Shown piece by piece: positions 59,118 through 64,000 of a stretch of 64,000 nucleotides of DNA. The notes below the pieces were generated by a model. That model was not told the DNA's origin, did not search any database, and saw only the letters and a list, made by a program, of their open reading frames with translations. The translations under genes were made by a program, and so were the position numbers. Position 1 is the stretch's first letter; each line of letters opens with the position of its first letter. The stretch comes from Tilletiaria anomala UBC 951. Its lineage: Eukaryota; Basidiomycota; Exobasidiomycetes; Georgefischeriales; Tilletiariaceae. The stretch covers positions 29,056 through 93,055 of the forward strand of contig NW_013546948.1 of the NCBI RefSeq assembly GCF_000711695.1. Direction: 5' to 3'.

Positions 59118-62100
59118 TCAAGCCCAAAAAATGTATGTCGGGACGTTAAAACCAATCCAGAAAGTGTGCGCGCCGCGCCTTCGCGCGTTTTTGGGCTCAC
59201 CTTTAATTGTTCCTGTAATAGGCGTCTTGCTGCTACCATAGTAAACGATACGGTAGGTGCCCACAGGCGTGTCCTTCTCAATGGCCCATGCGATGTCAAC
59301 CCGGCTGCTGCCGATCAACCCGTTCGTCTGCGTCCAGCGCATGGTAGTCGTGTGATGCCCATCCGTGCGGACGACAAGCCATGAGCCGTTGCCGGCCTGC
59401 TGTTGCACTTCAAAGAACGTGCTGTCGAGCCGGAGGTTGTTGCGAGGGTTGGCGCCGACGAAGGAGACAGTGACGTTGTTGCGCGCTGGATCGTTGCTGT
59501 TAACAGTGTACGTCGCATGTGGCTGCTTGAGCACATCGCCAAAGTGCTTCAGCGGCGGGGGATTGTCGTAGACGACTGGAGAATGGAAGGACAAAGCCTG
59601 TTGAACGGCAAGAGTGGAGTGAGACGTTAGTTCACCGCAGAGCATGCGAAGCGGATATGCTTTTCGCAAAGCCTCTCACCTTGGCGATGTTGATCGCAAC
59701 CATGTTGCCCTTGGGGGGATCGGGGGCTTGATCCTTGAGCGCAGGGACGAGCGTCTTGGTGTAAATGTCAATGTACGCCTCCAAAGTGAATTGCCCTGCG
59801 AAAGAAAACTCGCGTCAGGAGGGCGCCTCCTTTCATCATGCTCTTCGTCTGACGCACCATACAGTGTGCTGCTTCCTTCATAGCGTTGCGACGTGTATTC
59901 CTCGCGCGTAGCAATGTAGTGACCGTACCTAAAGATTAAGCAACGTCAGACATGCGCGGAAAAGGAACCTCAGCGACAAAGGTATTGCCCTGTGATGGAC
60001 TCACGTATTAGCGGGGCCGGAGAGCATGACGATCGGGTTCGAGTGCACGTCATTGGCGATGATAGCGGCACGAACGGCATCCTTGAGTCTGCGACCGCTC
60101 ATTGTGGTAAACTCGCCCGGCATGACAGTGATGAAGAGATTGCCAGCCTGAAGGATCTGCGTCTCGACTGTGTTGGGGCTCCAGGGGTACGGAATCTTGA
60201 GTTCACCAGTGTCCAGCAGGATGCGTTTGGGTGCTTGGCATGCAGTCTGCTTTCGGTTGGGAGGGCGGATTAGGTGAGAGATGATGTTGAAGAAAGGGTC
60301 GGCATGGTCGGTATCATTCGTTCCTTGGCGGAAGTCAAAAGCGCCAGGTCCCTATCAGAATGATGCGGAAATGAAGGTTGTTAGCCTGTGGGGTACCTTC
60401 AAAATATGCACTCGTCAACGCACGTCCGTGGTACCGCCTGGTGTCCGACAATACAGAAAAGAAGAATGGCAAGTACTATCAGTTCGCACCGCACATTGTT
60501 ATCGATGGAGACTCTGCGGCCTACCTGCAAAACCAAACCCAAGCGCTGCAGGGCAAGTGTGCACTTCCGACCCGTTGGCGAGAGTGAATTTGTAGCTGCT
60601 CATGTCGACGTTCATCTTTACAGACTTGACGGCGCCTACGACATCGATGAGATTGTCGCTCCCGAGGATGCTCTTGGCGGCGTCGACCTGATACTGAGCG
60701 ATGATCTCGTTGCTTTTCCAATCGTATCCGCCCGTTGGGCTGAGCGCGCGCGCAACTTCGTCGCCGAAGCCTGGTCCGCGAGCGAGACACGTCTGGGTCT
60801 CGTTGGCGCCGAGGGCACCCGTGTTGCATGTCGACGTCTTGAAGTCGCACGGCGAGCCGTCCGGGCAAAATGCCCCGAGGGTGTTGGGTGACGTGTCGCC
60901 GACTTGAGACTGTGAGAAGCCGGCGACGAAAGACGATCGGCCAGGTAGAGCATTGGGGTCCATGGCTTGCTCCATCCATAGCGCTGCGAGGCCCTTGTTG
61001 TCCGTGCTGGTGAGCGTGTTGTTCTCTGCGATGCGATGACCAGAACGTAAGCGTACAAGGCTCTCGTCACTGCATCACTCAGCCCGGATCACGACGTTCG
61101 GCACACTCACCGTTCAAGCTCGTGCCGTGCACAGCGTACCAGCTGAGCATAGCCTTCGCCTCTTCGCCTTCCTCAAACTTTAGCAGCCCGAACTCATCTT
61201 CCTGGTTGCTATCGTACCTCGCCCTCTCGTCTGCCGGGTTGAACAGGTACGAGTAAGGCGAGCGATTCACATGCGCATCCTTGAGTGTCACGTTTCCGAA
61301 GGAGAGCTTGAGCGAAGCAGCAGAAGCGGTCGTCACGCGAGTGCGCCGCGCCTCAAAGTCGTTGTGCGCACGCACAGCAGCGGCAAAAGCGCCGGCGACA
61401 ATCGCGTCGTAGTTCTCCATGACAACGCCAGAAGAAGTGACGGTGGGTAAGAGGTTGTTGTGGAAGCCTGCAATACCGCTGTGGGAGTGTGTTCCGACAA
61501 AGGCGACGTTGCGCTCGCCGTAGACCCCGGGGAAAGCGTCGCGTAGTTTGGCGATGACTCCCCGGCGAATGGCAGTGTCGCCCATACACAGGTCCGTGTT
61601 AAGGAAGAGCCAGCGGTCCGCGAGCCCGTCGTAGGGGTCCGGGTATCCGCCCGGGTCAGACTTCACCGCATCTGCTGACTGCGGAACATCGGGCGGCAGA
61701 GGCGGCGACTGGACAGGGATGGTGGACGTCGAGGAGCCGACGATAAAGGCGCGTGCTCGATTGCGAGTATGCAGGCCCGTGTTAACTTGAGGAAGAGAAG
61801 CGTAGCTGGGGAAAAGAAAGGGAGAAGGGAGTCCCATATTTTCCGCAACGCATCAGCAGAGGAGGACTTGGGACAAGGCGCATGCCATCGTTGTACACAC
61901 TCACCCCATCATGTTTGTCTGGACGATTGGACCGGTAACGTCTCCGATGCCAGTTCCGAAGGCAATGACAGGGGATGGGGCTGTAGCCGCCGGCGTGGCA
62001 TCCTTTTTGACACTGACGCGACCCTTCTTGGCCTGCTCGTCGACGTCCGAGACAGCGCTGTCGACGAAAAAGTGAGATGCGTACGAAGCGGTTGTAGAGT

Positions 62101-62560
62101 CGGCGTCGCCGAAGAAGTCATGCAGGCTGCTGGACACGCCTGTGCGTATGTGCCGACAGACGGAGGCTGGAGAGAAGAGAAGAAGCACAAGGGAAACAGG
62201 GAGCAAGGTGCAGATGGCGACGAGCAGCAGGCGAAAACGCCTACTAGGGCGCCGTTTGCGCGGTAGCGCGTTGGCGGCCTTGTGCCAGGTCGAGGACGTG
62301 GAGGAGTGTTGCGCATACGAGGACGGCAAGAGCGCCTTTTCCTCCTCGTACTCGTTATCTTCGTCTTCTACCTCCACCTCCACATCAGCAGGCTGCTGAG
62401 CCAGCAGTTCGCCGCGGTACGGCTGATCAGGGTGAGCAGCGGTGGCAGCAGCGGCGACCGTGAAGCGCGGGGTCCTTGGCAAGGTATCGTGCGCTTGGCG
62501 TGCGTGTGGTATATCGGCTGACTCGCACGAGTCGAGCGCCTGGTATTGTGAAACCGACAT
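59118..62560 (-). CDS. Neutral/alkaline ceramidase, type II membrane-anchored
   Basis: It splits ceramide into sphingosine and fatty acid. Eight exons: 62560-61905, 61805-61111, 61025-60525, 60437-60424, 60351-60005, 59928-59858, 59795-59680 and 59597-59118, giving 959 residues. Residues 1-110 are cytosolic and end in basic RKRRPSRR. Residues 111-130 are the single membrane segment. The ceramidase domain starts at GTGIGDVTGPI with NMMGYA and HTRNRARAF, then GTHSHSG (metal-binding). The nucleophile is Ser496 in QVGDTSPNTLG. GGTTDGPGAFDFRQG is formed only if a 14-nt microexon is used. The last exon reads on past a GTGAGC (59179) to a stop at 59118. The end HTFWIGF fits the family tail. Confidence 0.9.
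60424..60437 (-). other. 14-nt microexon of the ceramidase gene
   Basis: CAG/ at the 5' side and /GTGCGT at the 3' side bound GCGGTACCACGGAC. It supplies the residues Gly-Gly-Thr-Thr-Asp that complete the family motif (GTTDGPGAFDF). Introns of 87 and 72 nt flank it and both phases agree. Confidence 0.85.
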
Positions 62561-63882
62561 AACGATTGGCGGGCTCGTTTGCCTCGTCTTGGGGCGAGTT
62601 GGCCAAGTTGCCTTTTGTCTCCTGGCCCCTCTTGTGGATGCCTTGATCGTGGGCACGCAACGAGGCTGATGGGACCACGCGAGACAAAGACAGGTGTCGC
62701 TGTTCGTGCGAGCTCTTTGGGTCGCGTTGATGGAGAGTGCGAACAATATAATAGGTGTACAACGAAGAATACGGCCAAATCCCGCCTTGCCTTTACTCCC
62801 TTTTTGGTCTGCTCCCTCCCATCATGCATGACGGCGAACCGTGCTTTCCTTCGAGCTACGATAAAGCTCCAAAGACATCCATCGCCTGATGACTGATCCA
62901 CCTTGACTTTAAGCTTTCGCCGGATTCCCCCATCACTTTCCGAGATAACACGTGTGAATACGGTGAAAAGAGAAAAGCCCTGATTTGAGGCCGGGACACG
63001 CTAGACGCGTCTTGCGCAGCCAAGCTCAATTCGACGGACTACGCGGCAGCATGATGAGGCCATGCAATGTGGGGTTAGGGGGCAAGTAAAAGTTGCACCG
63101 AATATTGATTCAATTTGAAGGGGCACAGGCGTCAGACGGAGGACCTGGGTTAGGGAGACCACGATTCCATCTCAGAGACGCCGATTCAAACCCATGATCA
63201 ATCGCATTCTAATGCTTTGGGACGCTTCCCCGCCCAATCGCGCAACGCGACAGCAAGCTTAACCCAACGAGTTGTGTTGCCGCACAGACAGTGTTATATT
63301 GCAAGGCTGGGACGCGGACTTGGTTCACATAGCGTCAGAACGCCTGGCAGCGCCATGGACCGAGCGTTCGGATTGTTAGAGACGGAACCGTTGGCGAAAG
63401 GCAAAGGGCGGCGCCTCTGCGGAGACTGTGTAAGCGTCTCAGGCTCTGGAGCAGTATGCTCCACTGGCTCCGTGTTCCGCCCCTACCAAGTTCCCGGTTT
63501 GGAGCTCAGGTGGTACGGCTCTATGTAGCTGTAGGCTGTATGTACATTGTACACTGGTACCAACATCCGTACAGGTGGCTAACGATAAGCTTTGCATATC
63601 CCCAAGGCTGTGCGTGCAAGCAAGGGCAAGGAAGAAGAAAGCAAGCGCTCCGGCACTCGGCAGCAAGTAAATGAAAAAGTGAACAAAAGGCTCGGCACTA
63701 AGTGCGGCCCCGAAAAGCATGGGCCACATCCATCCAATTGGCATGTGGCCCCATGTATACCTCTTCCTCTTCCTGCCTTTCCATCCTCTCCCACTCCTTT
63801 CCGCATCTCTTTCTAACCCTTCTGCCGAGTGATCGCTGCTGCCCAACCTATATCATTCGAGAAACGGTAGATAGTACCAAAG
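62561..63882. other. Right-hand intergenic region
   Basis: Upstream of the ceramidase gene. Short frames on both strands only; a 135-codon minus-strand frame at 63439-63846 has no recognisable features. Confidence 0.5.
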
Positions 63883-63906
63883 ATGATGGGCTCTTGCTGC
63901 AAACAA
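63883..63906 (+). CDS. Possible first exon of a myristoylated protein, cut by the window edge
   Basis: ATG ATG GGC TCT TGC TGC AAA CAA is followed by GTGAGT. Met-Gly-Ser-Cys-Cys at a start is the pattern for myristoyl plus palmitoyl anchoring. A pyrimidine-rich tract near the window end would be an intron 3' part. Reading the second ATG as start gives MGSCCKQ. Only eight codons are visible. Confidence 0.35.
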
Positions 63907-64000
63907 GTGAGTCGGGCGGGTCGCCTGCCCATCCAGCACAGCGTTCGCGAAGTCCGACATGTTGAATCACGCGCTGACCTACTTGCAATTACTTGCTCAT

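Noticed and set aside
63060-63160. TTAGGG-like words
   Set aside because: They occur singly, not as a telomere array.
63181-63200. GATTCAAACCC, like a tRNA T-arm
   Set aside because: Neither stem pairing nor an A box could be found on either strand.

Overview
The window is nuclear DNA of a filamentous or yeast-like fungus, most probably a basidiomycete. About 22 protein genes are nearly all broken by short introns (about 57 to 290 nt, mostly 60 to 100) with GTGAGT-type donors and CAG/TAG acceptors. The conserved proteins are typical fungal housekeeping proteins: KGD2, SED5, PEP12, NOC4, RAD52, alternative NADH dehydrogenase, UPRT. A placement in Ustilaginomycotina would suit the compact layout but is only inference. 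No rRNA, convincing tRNA, transposon, CRISPR array or virus-like gene was found. Exon joins were worked out by hand from splice consensus, reading phase and remembered family sequence, with no transcript data.

Layout. 1-9 kb: 5' part of cytochrome c peroxidase (its 3' exons are not found), a ZFAND2-like AN1 zinc-finger protein with a CaaX end, an HSL-type alpha/beta hydrolase, and a GPI-type surface protein. 9-17 kb: alternative NADH dehydrogenase, RAD52, and the eRF1 methyltransferase MTQ2 head-to-head with RAD52. 17-27 kb: an FMN split-barrel/ferredoxin-reductase fusion, an isochorismatase-like hydrolase, UPRT (FUR1), NOSIP, NOC4. 28-37 kb: a large Atos-type protein, the two syntaxins SED5 and PEP12 transcribed away from each other, and a DUF4112 protein. 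38-47 kb: PNGase A-like amidase, an unrecognised 537-residue protein, a DUF1365 protein, a DUF4604 protein. 48-53 kb: a small protein that closely resembles animal eIF4E-binding proteins, then KGD2. 53-56 kb: a decayed GH3 beta-glucosidase. 56-63 kb: a fungal LrgB-type membrane protein and a membrane-anchored neutral ceramidase with a 14-nt microexon. A possible first exon of another gene lies at the right edge.

There is no gene cluster with one shared pathway. The genes are mostly core functions: respiration (CCP1, NDE, KGD2), vesicle fusion (SED5, PEP12), ribosome and translation (NOC4, MTQ2, 4E-BP-like), nucleotide salvage (UPRT) and DNA repair (RAD52). Secreted or surface proteins (GPI protein, PNGase A, ceramidase, dead GH3) are scattered among them. 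The most interesting items are the 4E-BP-like protein, the ceramidase microexon, the FMN/FNR fusion, the head-to-head syntaxin pair, the dead glucosidase and the unrecognised protein at 41-43 kb.
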